DNA from: DASRHY01 sp046765875
GTDB taxonomy: Bacteria > Actinomycetota > Actinomycetes > Propionibacteriales > Kribbellaceae
NCBI GenBank assembly: GCA_046765875.1
Contig: JBKPSJ010000164.1
Coordinates: 1-34,324, forward strand
Direction of reading: 5' to 3'
Length of the DNA stretch: 34,324 nt
The notes under the pieces were generated by a model, which saw nothing but the letters and a program-made list of their open reading frames with translations, was not told the origin of the DNA and ran no database searches. Below are positions 8,286 through 16,574 of the stretch, one piece after another (position 1 is the stretch's first letter; each line of letters opens with the position of its first letter). The position numbers and the translations under genes are program-made.

Positions 8286-10442
8286 ATGGCTGATAAGACG
8301 GCAACTTCCACCGGGGCCGCGGGCGCTGCACCAGCAGCCGACCGGCCCGAGGCGATCCGGAATGTGGTACTGGTCGGGCCGGCCGGCTCTGGAAAGACAA
8401 CCCTGGTCGAGGCGCTGCTGGTCGCCGCGGGAGTCCTCACCAGACCCGGTTCCGTCACCGACGGGACCACGGTGTCCGACTTCGACGAGGCCGAGCTGCG
8501 CCAGCAGCGATCGATCGGGCTCGCGCTGGCACCGCTGCTGCACGACGGGATCAAGGTCAACCTCATCGACACCCCCGGGTACGCCGATTTCGTCGGCGAG
8601 CTCCGGGCCGGCCTTCGCGCCGCCGACTGCGCCCTGTTCGTGATCGCCGCCAACGAGGGCGTCGACGAACCCACCCGGGCGCTGTGGCAGGAATGCGACG
8701 AGGTCGGCATGCCGCGCGCGGTGGTGGTCACCAAGCTCGACCACGCGCGCGCCAACTACGACACCGTGCTGGCCGCGGCGCAGTCCGCGTTCGGCGACAA
8801 GGTGCTGCCGCTGTACCTGCCGGTCCAGGCCGGCGAACGGATCGGCGGCCTGGTCGGGCTGCTGTCCCAGCGCCAGTTCAACTACAGCGGCGGCAAGCGG
8901 ACCGAGTCCGACCCCGACGCCGAGTACACCGATCAGCTCGAGGAGCAGCGAGGCACACTGATCGAGGGGATCATCGAGGAGTCCGAGGACGAGTCGCTGA
9001 TGGACCGCTACCTCGGCGGCGAGGAGATCGAGCAGGCCGGGCTGATCGAGGACCTCGAGCGCGCGGTCGCGCACGCGTCGTTCTTCCCGGTCGTTCCGGT
9101 ATGCGCCTCGACCGGCGTCGGCACCGCCGAGCTGCTCGAGATCGCGACCGGCGCGTTCCCGTCGCCGGTGGAGCACATCCCGCCGGAGGTGTTCAGCCCG
9201 GCCGGCGTACCCGGCGACAAGATCAGCTGTGACCCCAAGGGCCCGCTCGTGGCCGAGGTCGTCAAGACCACCTCGGACCCGTACGTCGGCCGGCTCAGCC
9301 TGGTGCGGGTGTTCTCCGGCACGATCCAGCCGGACCAGACCGTGCACGTGTCCGGGCACTTCTCGTCGTTCTTCGGCGAGGAGAGCGGGCACACCGACCA
9401 TGACGAGGATGAGCGCATCGGCGCGCTGTCGATCCCGCTCGGGAAGCAGCAGCGCCCGTCGGCCGCGGTGATCGCGGGCGACCTGTGCGCCGTCGGCCGG
9501 CTGTCGAAGGCGGAGACCGGCGACACCCTCTCGGACAAGGCCACCCCGCTGGTGCTCAGGCCGTGGACGATGCCCGAACCGCTGCTCCCGATCGCGGTCC
9601 AGGCGCATGCGAAGGCAGACGAGGACAAGCTGTCGCACGCACTGCAGCGGCTGGCCGCCGAGGACCCGACGCTGCGGATCGAGCACAACGCCGAGACCCA
9701 CCAGATCGTGCTGTGGTGCATGGGCGAGGCGCACAGCGACGTCGTCCTCGACGGCCTGCAGAACCGGTACGGCGTCTCGGTCGACCAGATCGAGCTGCGG
9801 GTGCCGCTGCGTGAGACGTTCGGCGGTTCGGCGAAGGGCCACGGCCGCCACGTCAAGCAGTCCGGCGGCCACGGCCAGTACGCCGTCTGCGACATCGAGG
9901 TCGAGCCGCTGCCCGAGGGCGCCGGCTTCGAGTTCGTCGACAAGGTGGTCGGCGGCGCGGTGCCGCGGCAGTTCATCCCGAGCGTGGAGAAGGGCGTCCG
10001 CGCACAGATGGAGAAGGGTGTCCGGGCCGGCTATCCGGTGGTCGACATCCGGGTCACCCTGTTCGACGGCAAGGCGCACAGCGTCGACTCCTCGGACATG
10101 GCGTTCCAGACGGCCGGTGCGCTCGGGCTCCGCGAGGCAGCTGCCGCGACCAAGATCAACATGCTCGAACCGGTTGATCTGGTCTCGGTGCTGGTGCCGG
10201 ACGACCTGGTCGGCGCGGTGATGAGCGACCTGTCCGGCCGCCGTGGCCGGCTGCTCGGCACCGACAAGGTCGGCGAGAACCGCACCATGGTCAAGGCGGA
10301 CGTACCGCAGATCGAGATCACCCGGTACGCCATCGACCTGCGCTCACTGTCGCACGGCTCGGCCTCGTTCACGCGCCAGTTCGCGCGGTACGAACCGATG
10401 CCGGACCAGATCGCCCAGAAGGTCGTCTCCAGCGACAGCTGA
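8286..10442 (+). CDS. Elongation factor G-like protein EF-G2
   Basis: This 718-residue protein has the full five-domain EF-G layout but belongs to the actinobacterial EF-G2 paralog group. The G motifs are P-loop GPAGSGKT at 31-38, DTPG at 95-98 and TKLD at 149-152 (NKxD in true EF-G). The switch I motif RGITI of translocating EF-G is replaced by RSIGLAL around residues 75-81. EF-G2 of mycobacteria is reported to bind but not efficiently hydrolyse GTP and to be dispensable, so this is unlikely to be the main translocase. The ATG at 8286 follows GAGAAGGGA at a good distance; longer in-frame starts are less convincing. It ends 12 bp before a family A hairpin and converges on pimA. Confidence 0.9.
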   Translation: MADKTATSTGAAGAAPAADRPEAIRNVVLVGPAGSGKTTLVEALLVAAGVLTRPGSVTDGTTVSDFDEAELRQQRSIGLALAPLLHDGIKVNLIDTPGYADFVGELRAGLRAADCALFVIAANEGVDEPTRALWQECDEVGMPRAVVVTKLDHARANYDTVLAAAQSAFGDKVLPLYLPVQAGERIGGLVGLLSQRQFNYSGGKRTESDPDAEYTDQLEEQRGTLIEGIIEESEDESLMDRYLGGEEIEQAGLIEDLERAVAHASFFPVVPVCASTGVGTAELLEIATGAFPSPVEHIPPEVFSPAGVPGDKISCDPKGPLVAEVVKTTSDPYVGRLSLVRVFSGTIQPDQTVHVSGHFSSFFGEESGHTDHDEDERIGALSIPLGKQQRPSAAVIAGDLCAVGRLSKAETGDTLSDKATPLVLRPWTMPEPLLPIAVQAHAKADEDKLSHALQRLAAEDPTLRIEHNAETHQIVLWCMGEAHSDVVLDGLQNRYGVSVDQIELRVPLRETFGGSAKGHGRHVKQSGGHGQYAVCDIEVEPLPEGAGFEFVDKVVGGAVPRQFIPSVEKGVRAQMEKGVRAGYPVVDIRVTLFDGKAHSVDSSDMAFQTAGALGLREAAAATKINMLEPVDLVSVLVPDDLVGAVMSDLSGRRGRLLGTDKVGENRTMVKADVPQIEITRYAIDLRSLSHGSASFTRQFARYEPMPDQIAQKVVSSDS

Positions 10443-10453
10443 CCGACACGCCA

Positions 10454-10509
10454 CTTGGCATCCGTACCAACCAGTCTCGAGCCTGAAAACGGTTGGTACG
10501 GGTGCCAAG
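10454..10509. repeat. 56-bp intergenic hairpin, family A (copy 1)
   Basis: Two 19-bp arms, CTTGGCATCCGTACCAACC at 10454-10472 and GGTTGGTACGGGTGCCAAG at 10491-10509, are complementary but for one base and flank an 18-bp loop ending GAAAAC. A second copy of the same 56 bp length, arms and loop end lies at 25080-25135. This copy fills almost the whole gap between the convergent EF-G2 and pimA ends (the pimA stop begins at 10512), so it could end transcription from both sides. Confidence 0.92.
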
Positions 10510-10511
10510 CG

Positions 10512-11579
10512 CTATGTGACGAGGGTGTAGACGGCGAGGATCTCGTCGGTGATGCGGGACCAGTCGTACCGCTTCACCGCCGCGCGGCCGATTGCGGTCA
10601 TCGCAGCGCGCCGGTCGGGGTCGCCCAGCAGCGCCAATGCCGCGGTCGCGAGGGCGTTGCTGTCCTCGGCGGGAAAGGTCACGCCGAGGCGGCCGCCGTC
10701 GAGGAGCTGCTCGAAGGCCGGCAGGTCGCTGGCCAGCACCGGCGTCCCAGCCGCCATCGCCTCGATCAGGACGATGCCGAAGCTCTCCCCGCCGGTGTGC
10801 GGCGCGACGTACAGGGCCGAACTCGCGAGCAGATCCGCCTTGGCCTCGTCGTCGATCTCGCCGAGGAAATCGACGCGAGCCGCCGTTCGGAAGTCGGAGG
10901 CATCGCCGGCCCCCGCGACGAGGATCCGCAGGTCCGGTCGTTCGGACAGCAGCCGCGGTACGGCGGCCAGCAGCACACCCAGTCCCTTGCGCGGCTCGTC
11001 GATCCTGCCGAGGAAGCTGATCGCACCCTGCCACTCCGGCCGTACCCGGCCCGCTGCCAGCCGGTCGACGTACAGGCCGTTCGGGATCACGACGGCCTCG
11101 CCACCGAGGTGCTGGACCATCATCGAGCGGGCGTTCTCCGACACGGCGATCCGCGCGTCGATCTTCTCGAGCGCCGGGCGGAGCAGACCGGCCGCGGCAC
11201 TCATCGCGCGGGACCGCACCTGCCAGGTGTGGAACGTGGCGACGAACGGCCCGTCGCCCGCCCACAACGTCAGCAGCGACGCGCTCGGCGTCGTCGGTTC
11301 GTGGACGTGGACCACGTCGAACTTGCCGTCGTGCAGCCAGGTCCGTACCCGTGCCGCCGTCCGCGGGCCGAAGGTCACCCGCGCCACCGATCCGTTGTAC
11401 GGCACGCCGACAGCACGCCCGGCCGATACGACGTACGGCGGCGCCTCACCATCCTCGACCGGCGCAAGCACGGACACAGCGTGCCCACGGCCGAGCAACT
11501 CCTCGGCAAGGTCGCGCACATGGTTCTGCACACCGCCCGGCGTGCTCAGTGAGTAGGGACACACAACCCCGATCCGCAC
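10512..11579 (-). CDS. pimA: Phosphatidylinositol alpha-mannosyltransferase PimA-like (GT4)
   Basis: PimA adds the first mannose from GDP-mannose to phosphatidylinositol on the cytoplasmic face of the membrane. The 355-residue protein starts VRIGVVCPYSLSTPGGVQNH with the glycine-rich acceptor loop, has the catalytic-position His117 in FHTW, the GRIDEPRKG block at 191-199, and the E-x7-E motif at Glu265 and Glu273 in GGESFGIVLIEAMAAGTPV. I use the GTG at 11579 because family members begin at this V/M-R-I-G; a start 18 bp earlier is possible. It is the third gene of the pgsA-acyltransferase-pimA unit, as in mycobacteria and other actinobacteria, and lies 37 bp after the acyltransferase stop. 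Confidence 0.92.
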   Translation of the reverse strand: MRIGVVCPYSLSTPGGVQNHVRDLAEELLGRGHAVSVLAPVEDGEAPPYVVSAGRAVGVPYNGSVARVTFGPRTAARVRTWLHDGKFDVVHVHEPTTPSASLLTLWAGDGPFVATFHTWQVRSRAMSAAAGLLRPALEKIDARIAVSENARSMMVQHLGGEAVVIPNGLYVDRLAAGRVRPEWQGAISFLGRIDEPRKGLGVLLAAVPRLLSERPDLRILVAGAGDASDFRTAARVDFLGEIDDEAKADLLASSALYVAPHTGGESFGIVLIEAMAAGTPVLASDLPAFEQLLDGGRLGVTFPAEDSNALATAALALLGDPDRRAAMTAIGRAAVKRYDWSRITDEILAVYTLVT

Positions 11580-11616
11580 GCCCCCATCGTGGCGCACGCA
11601 TTCGGATACGGCACCG

Positions 11617-12471
11617 TCAGTCGAGGAAGATGCGCTGGAGCATGTGCCAGTCCTGCGGATGCGCGGCGATGGCTTCGGCGAAGACGTCCGCGACCCGCTG
11701 GGTCATCGCTGCTGCTCCGCCCTCGGTCGGCACGACGGGGTGGATGGTGAGCACCAGGACGGGACCGTCGTAGTGCACGGTCACCGGGACGAGCGGCGCT
11801 TTGGTGCGCAGGCTGAGCAGAGCCGGGCCGGCCGGCATCCGAGACTTGCGGCCGAAGAAGGTGACCGGGACACCGCGTTCGGACAGGTCCCGGTCGGCCA
11901 GCAGGCAGACGTAGTGACCCGCGCGCAGCCGGTCCGCCAGCGTGCCGAACGCATCCTCGGCACCGGTCAGCGGCACTATCGTCATTCCGAGTTTGTTGCG
12001 GTAGGCAACGAAACGGTCGAACACCGACTCGGGCTCCAGCCGTTCCGCGACCGCAGTCACCGGCATACCGGTCAGACCGGCCCAGGCTCCCGCGTGATCG
12101 TAGTTGCCCAGATGGGCCAGCGCCGACACGACACCGCGGCCCTCGGCGTAGCAGTCCCGCAGGATCTTCTCGTTGACGAGCCGGACGCTGCCGACGATGC
12201 GCTCGGGGTCCCAGTCCGGCATCCGGAACGCCTCCCGCCAGTACCGCAGGTACGAGCGCATCCCCTGGCGCACCAGCGCGTCCAGCTCGGGGCCGGACAG
12301 GTCCGGACACACCACCGCCAGGTTCGAGCGGAGCCGCTGGGCGCCGCGGCCGTTGCGGCGTACGACGAGGTCCGCGGCGAGATTGAAGCCCTTCGTCACC
12401 ACGGGCTCGGGCAGTTTGCGGACCAGGCCCCAGCCCGCCGCGAACCCCAGCGCGGAGAGGCGACCCGACAC
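11617..12471 (-). CDS. Phosphatidylinositol mannoside acyltransferase (LpxL/HtrB-like)
   Basis: The 284-residue protein is a lysophospholipid-type acyltransferase. The catalytic H-x4-D motif is His120 to Asp125 in AHLGNYDHAG, and Glu198 in ADRDLSERGVPVTFFGR matches the second conserved block. Its position between pgsA and pimA identifies it as the enzyme that palmitoylates the mannose of phosphatidylinositol mannoside (PatA in mycobacteria). The chosen start, GTG 12471, lies 2 bp after the pgsA stop, and the first residues GRLSALGFAAGWGLVRKLPEP form the expected amphipathic or membrane-associated N-terminus. The gene has the expected size (about 300 residues). Confidence 0.9.
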   Translation of the reverse strand: MSGRLSALGFAAGWGLVRKLPEPVVTKGFNLAADLVVRRNGRGAQRLRSNLAVVCPDLSGPELDALVRQGMRSYLRYWREAFRMPDWDPERIVGSVRLVNEKILRDCYAEGRGVVSALAHLGNYDHAGAWAGLTGMPVTAVAERLEPESVFDRFVAYRNKLGMTIVPLTGAEDAFGTLADRLRAGHYVCLLADRDLSERGVPVTFFGRKSRMPAGPALLSLRTKAPLVPVTVHYDGPVLVLTIHPVVPTEGGAAAMTQRVADVFAEAIAAHPQDWHMLQRIFLD

Positions 12472-12473
12472 GA

Positions 12474-13109
12474 TCAGCCCGCCGCGGGCGGCGATGTGGT
12501 CGGCGGAAGTGCGGCGACCTGACGGCGCACCGAGACAGAGCGCTGGATGACCGTGATCGTGCTGGCGACGGCGAGCACCCACAGGATGCCCTCGAGCAGC
12601 CACGGCAGGTTCAGCACGTCGGAGAAGAACGCGATCACCAGCACCGAGACCAGCCGGTCGGCCCGTTCCGCGATGCCGCCGCCGGCGGTCAGCCCGAGGC
12701 TCTCCGCCTTCGCTCGCGCGTACGAGGTGGTGGCGCCCATCACCAGCGCCCACAGCGCCACCCCGGCCATCAGCACCGAGTCGCCCTTGCCGGCGTAGTA
12801 CAGCACGAAGCCGCCGAACACGGCCGCATCGCCGAGCCGGTCGAGGGTGGAGTCCAGGTACGAGCCCCACTTCGACGACTTCCCCGACTCGCGGGCCATG
12901 TAGCCGTCGATCATGTCGGAGAACACGAAGCACGTGACCACGACGACGCCGAGCCAGATCTGGCCGCGCGGGAAGAAGATCAGAGCCCCTGCGGCGACGC
13001 CGAGCGTGCCCACCAGGGTGACGACGTCCGGGCTCACGCCGAGCTTGAGCAGCAGGTGGGCGATCGGCGCGATCACCTTGGTCCAGAACTGCCGGAATCT
13101 GTTAAGCAT
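12474..13109 (-). CDS. pgsA: Phosphatidylinositol phosphate synthase (CDP-alcohol phosphatidyltransferase)
   Basis: The 211-residue integral membrane protein contains the complete CDP-alcohol phosphatidyltransferase signature D-x2-DG-x2-AR-x8-G-x3-D-x3-D, with D65, D68, G69, A72, R73, G82, D86 and D90. Actinobacterial enzymes in this gene position join CDP-diacylglycerol with inositol 1-phosphate. Six hydrophobic segments can be seen around residues 12-24, 30-46, 51-65, 95-120, 138-160 and 165-185. It begins the pgsA-acyltransferase-pimA unit; the next start follows 2 bp after its stop. In many actinobacteria thrS and a HIT gene directly precede it; here these lie 6.3 kb away. The PTTSPPAAG tail is low complexity. 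Confidence 0.93.
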   Translation of the reverse strand: MLNRFRQFWTKVIAPIAHLLLKLGVSPDVVTLVGTLGVAAGALIFFPRGQIWLGVVVVTCFVFSDMIDGYMARESGKSSKWGSYLDSTLDRLGDAAVFGGFVLYYAGKGDSVLMAGVALWALVMGATTSYARAKAESLGLTAGGGIAERADRLVSVLVIAFFSDVLNLPWLLEGILWVLAVASTITVIQRSVSVRRQVAALPPTTSPPAAG

Positions 13110-13185
13110 GGCGTCGCGATCGTAGCGGGTCCCGATCGGGTCACGCGCCTTCCCGTCGGACGCTTTCTGGCACAGCATTGCAAAG

Positions 13186-14154
13186 GTGGGAGACCTACGG
13201 CGGGACACGGCGAGGCTTGCCCTCCTTGTTGCCCTCGTCGTCACGCTGGCGGCGTCCTGCACGACCGCACGGGACGCGTCCAGGCGTGCGCCCACGCCCA
13301 TCCCGTCGAGCGGCCCGTCGGCGGCAACCGCCGTCGCACCGTTCCAGGCGCCCGGGCTGAACGGCACCGCGGGGATCCCGCCGGGCAACACCTGTACGGC
13401 GGTCGACCGGGCGGCGCTCGGTCACAGCCTCGGTGTCACCGTCAGCGCCCGGCCGTACTCGTGGAACGACGCCGGCGTACCGAGTATGGACATGTGCGCA
13501 CTGCAGCTCACCGGCCGCGGCGTACCGGCCCGGACCGTACTGGTCGGGGTGTCGGCGCTGCCGGTCGGGGCGCCGCTGCTGGAGCGGCTGTACCGCACGA
13601 TCGGGCCGCAGCCGGTCGACGCGAGCGAGATCGGCGCCGACGCCCGGTACGCCCGGCTCGGTGCGGCGTACCGCGTCGGCGACTACGCCGTACGGCTCAC
13701 CTCCGAGCCGGAACTGTCCCGGCAGGACGCGGCGCTGATCGCGTCGGCGGTGTCGCCGGAGGTGCTGAACTCGGTGCCGTCGCCGCGGATGACCGACCCG
13801 GCCTGCCAGCCGGCCGGCGCGGTCGCCGAGCAGTTCCTCGGCGTACCGAGGGCGGAACTGCGCCGCGACTACCGGGTCCGCACCGGGATGACCTGCATCT
13901 GGGGCACCGATGACCGGACGGTCTCGATCGTCGAGTCGCTCGACAGCGCCCTGCCGGAGGCGAGGTACGTGCCGACGCCAGTGCCGGCGCCGATCGGCGA
14001 CCGCGGCTACTACCTCCCCGACGCCGGCGAACTCGTGTTCCAGAGCGGCCGCCGCGTGGTGCGGGTCTCGGCGCTCGCCGAGCCGCCGGTGCCGGTTTCG
14101 ATGGATCGGTTGCTCGACATCGTCGAGCCGATCATGCCCCTGTTCCTCCGCTGA
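13186..14154 (+). CDS. Putative lipoprotein of unknown function
   Basis: The 322-residue protein starts at a GTG and has an N-terminal signal with basic residues (GDLRRDTAR), a hydrophobic stretch LALLVALVVTL and a lipobox-like LAASC with Cys25 as the probable lipidated residue. A Pro/Ser/Thr-rich stretch follows (residues 35-65), then a soluble domain carrying four further cysteines in pairs (TCTA, MCAL, ACQP, TCIW), so it may hold two disulphide bonds outside the membrane. Two repeats of a similar half (CxxxD/xx..LG...A.. then a strand-rich part) suggest a duplicated DUF3558-like fold, as in other actinobacterial lipoproteins, but this is tentative. It is divergent from pgsA across a 76-bp gap and its end overlaps the convergent CGNR gene by 23 bp. 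Confidence 0.65.
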   Translation: MGDLRRDTARLALLVALVVTLAASCTTARDASRRAPTPIPSSGPSAATAVAPFQAPGLNGTAGIPPGNTCTAVDRAALGHSLGVTVSARPYSWNDAGVPSMDMCALQLTGRGVPARTVLVGVSALPVGAPLLERLYRTIGPQPVDASEIGADARYARLGAAYRVGDYAVRLTSEPELSRQDAALIASAVSPEVLNSVPSPRMTDPACQPAGAVAEQFLGVPRAELRRDYRVRTGMTCIWGTDDRTVSIVESLDSALPEARYVPTPVPAPIGDRGYYLPDAGELVFQSGRRVVRVSALAEPPVPVSMDRLLDIVEPIMPLFLR

Positions 14155-14701
14155 TAGTTCTGCCGGTACGCCGGCGCTCCCGGTACGCCGCCACCGTGGT
14201 CCGGCTGGCACAGGTGTTGCTGCAGAACCGCCGCGAACGGTTGCGTGACTGATCGACGAAGAAGTTGGCGCATCCGTCGGCCCGGCACCGGCCGATCGTG
14301 ACGTCGGGAATGCCGCACGCGACGTGCGCCAGCGCGGCCGCGCAGGACCGGCCGAGCCAGTCCAGCCCGGGCTCCCCGTTCTGCGCGTGATGGAGGTGGG
14401 CGTACCCGTCGTGCGCGCTGATCCGCAGCCGCGGCGGGTACCGGTCGAGCAGCGTGTTGACCGCGTCCAGGTCGCCCTCATCCGCGACGGCACCGATCGC
14501 CGCACGCAGCACCGGCAGGAACCGCTCCAGATCGGCGTCCGGCGGCCACGTGACGCCGTGCTCGTCGAACAGTTCGGCGTTCACACCGGTCAGGTCGCTG
14601 ACCCGGCCGGTGTTGGCGACGGTGACGGCCAGCCGGGCGATGTTCCCCATCGCCTCCCGGTACGCCGCCTCGTCCGCGCGGATGTAGTCGCCGTTATGCA
14701 C
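14132..14701 (-). CDS. CGNR zinc finger domain protein (ABATE-type), copy 1
   Basis: The 189-residue protein has an N-terminal helical ABATE-like domain, then a C-terminal CGNR-type zinc finger with cysteines at 139, 144, 160 and 164 (spacing 4, 15, 3) in RCRADGCANFFVD and RRFCSNTCASR, followed by VAAYRERRR. The name-giving CGNR is replaced here by CASR. Such proteins are thought to be DNA-binding stress-response regulators. I chose the GTG at 14701, which has a strong GGGAGGTAGG site upstream; a longer start at 14740 would overlap the divergent gene. A TACAGT -10 candidate lies at 14727-14732. A second member of the family is encoded at 28588-29145. Confidence 0.85.
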   Translation of the reverse strand: MHNGDYIRADEAAYREAMGNIARLAVTVANTGRVSDLTGVNAELFDEHGVTWPPDADLERFLPVLRAAIGAVADEGDLDAVNTLLDRYPPRLRISAHDGYAHLHHAQNGEPGLDWLGRSCAAALAHVACGIPDVTIGRCRADGCANFFVDQSRNRSRRFCSNTCASRTTVAAYRERRRTGRTISGGTGA

Positions 14702-14738
14702 TTGACCACCTACCTCCCGGCCCTGCACTGTAGGCGCC

Positions 14739-15539
14739 ATGAGACCGGATGAAGCCTACCGCGACCGACCCGTCCTCGCTTCCGCACGACGCCTGCAGCG
14801 GGCCGGCCGCTGGGATCTCGCCCTCGACCTTCTCGGGGATGTCGACGACGCCGCGGACCTGCGTGCGGACATGTTGTACGACCGGCACCAGTGGCGGCTG
14901 GACGACCGGACCGATGCGGTCGAGGCGATCGACACCATCCGCGGTACGAACCGCCCGCTGGCGATGCTGCTCATCGCGCAGATCGAGTACTGGGCGCACC
15001 TGTTCCGCAAGAACGTGATGGCCGGCGCGAACGTCGACGCCGACCCCGGCGAACCGCCCGGCCTTGTCGCTGACCCGGTCGAGGAGTTCCACCGCGTGTC
15101 CGAGGACGCCGAAGACGAGGGACTGCGGGACTGGGCGACGTTCTGGTATGCGGTCAGCTCCGAGAACATGCGCGACGACCTCGCCACGGCGCGGCCGCTG
15201 TACGCCGAGGTCTATCAGCGAGCCGTTGCACGCGGTGAGCTCCTGCTGGCGTCGTACGGGAGCCGGCACCTCGGCGGTGTCGCGCTGTTCGACGACGGCG
15301 AGGTCGCCGAGGGACTCGAGCTGATGAAGCTATCGATGTACCAGCGCGCCACCGTCGGGGCGAGACCGCACCTGGCCGCGGCACAGTCCATGTACGCGAT
15401 GGCGCTCGACGCCGCGGCTGCCGCCGAGCCCGGTGCGACGCCGAAGCCGGGCGAGGGCGTACCCGGTCCGGAGAGCGTACTGCTTCGTTCACTGGTCGCC
15501 CACTCCGCCGCGGAGCTGGACTTGACCTGGCTGAAGTAG
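14739..15539 (+). CDS. Hypothetical helical repeat protein
   Basis: The 266-residue protein is almost wholly alpha-helical, with helix pairs of tetratricopeptide-like spacing (for example LASARRLQRAGRWDLALDLL and the later ATARPLYAEVYQRAVARGELL, GSRHLGGVALFDDGEVAEGLEL). No signal peptide, membrane segment or catalytic motif is visible. Such proteins usually bind partners, but nothing in the sequence says which. It is followed after 10 bp by the dioxygenase gene on the same strand, with an AAAGGA ribosome site in the gap, so the two are probably co-transcribed and may share a process. A TTGACC at 14702-14707 could be its -35 box, with TSS close to the ATG. Confidence 0.6.
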   Translation: MRPDEAYRDRPVLASARRLQRAGRWDLALDLLGDVDDAADLRADMLYDRHQWRLDDRTDAVEAIDTIRGTNRPLAMLLIAQIEYWAHLFRKNVMAGANVDADPGEPPGLVADPVEEFHRVSEDAEDEGLRDWATFWYAVSSENMRDDLATARPLYAEVYQRAVARGELLLASYGSRHLGGVALFDDGEVAEGLELMKLSMYQRATVGARPHLAAAQSMYAMALDAAAAAEPGATPKPGEGVPGPESVLLRSLVAHSAAELDLTWLK

Positions 15540-15549
15540 AAAGGACTGC

Positions 15550-16302
15550 ATGATCGCCGAGTCTTACCGCGAGGACGGGTACGTCCTGGTCAAGGGACTG
15601 CTCTTCAAGGACGAGGCGCGTGCCTACGGCGACGAGTGCCACGCGCTGGTCGCGCGGCTGAGCGGGCAGCCGATCGACCACACCTGGGACGCCGCCCGGG
15701 AGCTGACCGAGATGCAGATGGGCGGCCGGACCGCGCTACAGGCCTGTCACGACGTCCAGTTCTACTCGGCGGCGTTCTCCCGGCTGATCATCGATCCGCG
15801 GTTCACCGACGTGGCCGCCGCGGTGATGGGTACGGAGAACGTGCAACTCCACCACACCAAGATGTTCGTCAAGCCACCCGAGAACGGCTCGCCGTTCCCG
15901 ATGCACCAGGACGCGCCGTTCTTCCCGCATACGCTGCACTCCGTCGGTGCCGCGATCTTCCACTTCGACGACGCCCCGTTGGAGAAGGGCTGCGTACGGG
16001 TGGTGCCGGGCAGCCACCGCAACGGTCTGCTCAAGCATCGGCCGGAGGGCGGCTGGCACCTGCCGTTCTCGGAGTGGCCCTTGGAGACGGCCGTCCCATG
16101 CGAGGCAGAGGCGGGCGACGTCCTGTTCTTCACCTACTTCACCGTGCACGGCTCCGGGGTGAACGCGTCGGACGAGCCCCGTACGACGATGCTGGTCCAG
16201 TACCGCGACCCGCTGGACCGGGCCATCGACGACAGGCACAGCGGCTCACTCGGCCAGGGCATGATGCTGCGCGGCATCGACCCGTCAAGCCGCCGCCCAT
16301 GA
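15550..16302 (+). CDS. Phytanoyl-CoA dioxygenase (PhyH) family protein
   Basis: The 250-residue protein is a non-haem iron(II)/2-oxoglutarate-dependent oxygenase. The iron ligands are visible: H119-x-D121 in PMHQDAPFFP and the distal His200 in FTVHGSGVN, followed by PRTTMLVQYRD whose Arg would hold 2-oxoglutarate. Other family features are HHTKMFVKPP before the first motif, and GCVRVVPGSHRNGLLKH. Members hydroxylate many small molecules, including ectoine and natural products, so the substrate cannot be named. The ATG at 15550 has AAAGGA at a good distance and is 10 bp after the helical repeat gene. A family B repeat cluster starts just after the stop. Confidence 0.87.
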   Translation: MIAESYREDGYVLVKGLLFKDEARAYGDECHALVARLSGQPIDHTWDAARELTEMQMGGRTALQACHDVQFYSAAFSRLIIDPRFTDVAAAVMGTENVQLHHTKMFVKPPENGSPFPMHQDAPFFPHTLHSVGAAIFHFDDAPLEKGCVRVVPGSHRNGLLKHRPEGGWHLPFSEWPLETAVPCEAEAGDVLFFTYFTVHGSGVNASDEPRTTMLVQYRDPLDRAIDDRHSGSLGQGMMLRGIDPSSRRP

Positions 16303-16311
16303 ACACACCAC

Positions 16312-16421
16312 CCGTTCATCGGACGCAACTGGTCACCCATCGAGCCCGAGTTGCGTCCCGTTGGCGGTCATCGGACGCAAGTGGTCATGTGCGGACTTGA
16401 CCAGTTGCGCCCGATGAACGG
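16312..16421. repeat. Intergenic inverted-repeat cluster, family B (locus 2)
   Basis: Three copies of the word ATCGGACGCAACTGGTCA lie between the convergent PhyH and GH16-like genes: plus at 16318-16335, plus at 16370-16387 (one base different) and inverted at 16398-16415. The outer copies extend to 24-bp arms, 16312-16335 and 16398-16421, with one mismatch. A partial inverted copy (GAGTTGCGTCCC) lies near 16348-16359. Compared with locus 1 (3991-4113) the 18-bp words differ at only three positions, and the order +,+,- is the same. The rest of the gap to 16574 shows no gene or clear signal. Confidence 0.9.
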
Positions 16422-16574
16422 CAAAGGGAGGAGGGGCGCTGGCGTGTTGTGTGCTCGGTGGCGCCTACTGGTGGGGGCTGACGTGCTGCAGCACGGTATC
16501 GAGTGCAGTTGGCTGTCCGCGGGCACGCAACACGTCACGGACCACTTCGCCCTGCGTTCGTCGGTTTGGACTGG

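Noticed and set aside
8124..10079. Long open frame (over 600 codons) on the minus strand opposite EF-G2
   Set aside because: It is a mirror of the high-GC EF-G2 gene: composition is Val/Leu/Arg/Gly-rich with no family motifs, while the plus strand has the complete EF-G motifs.
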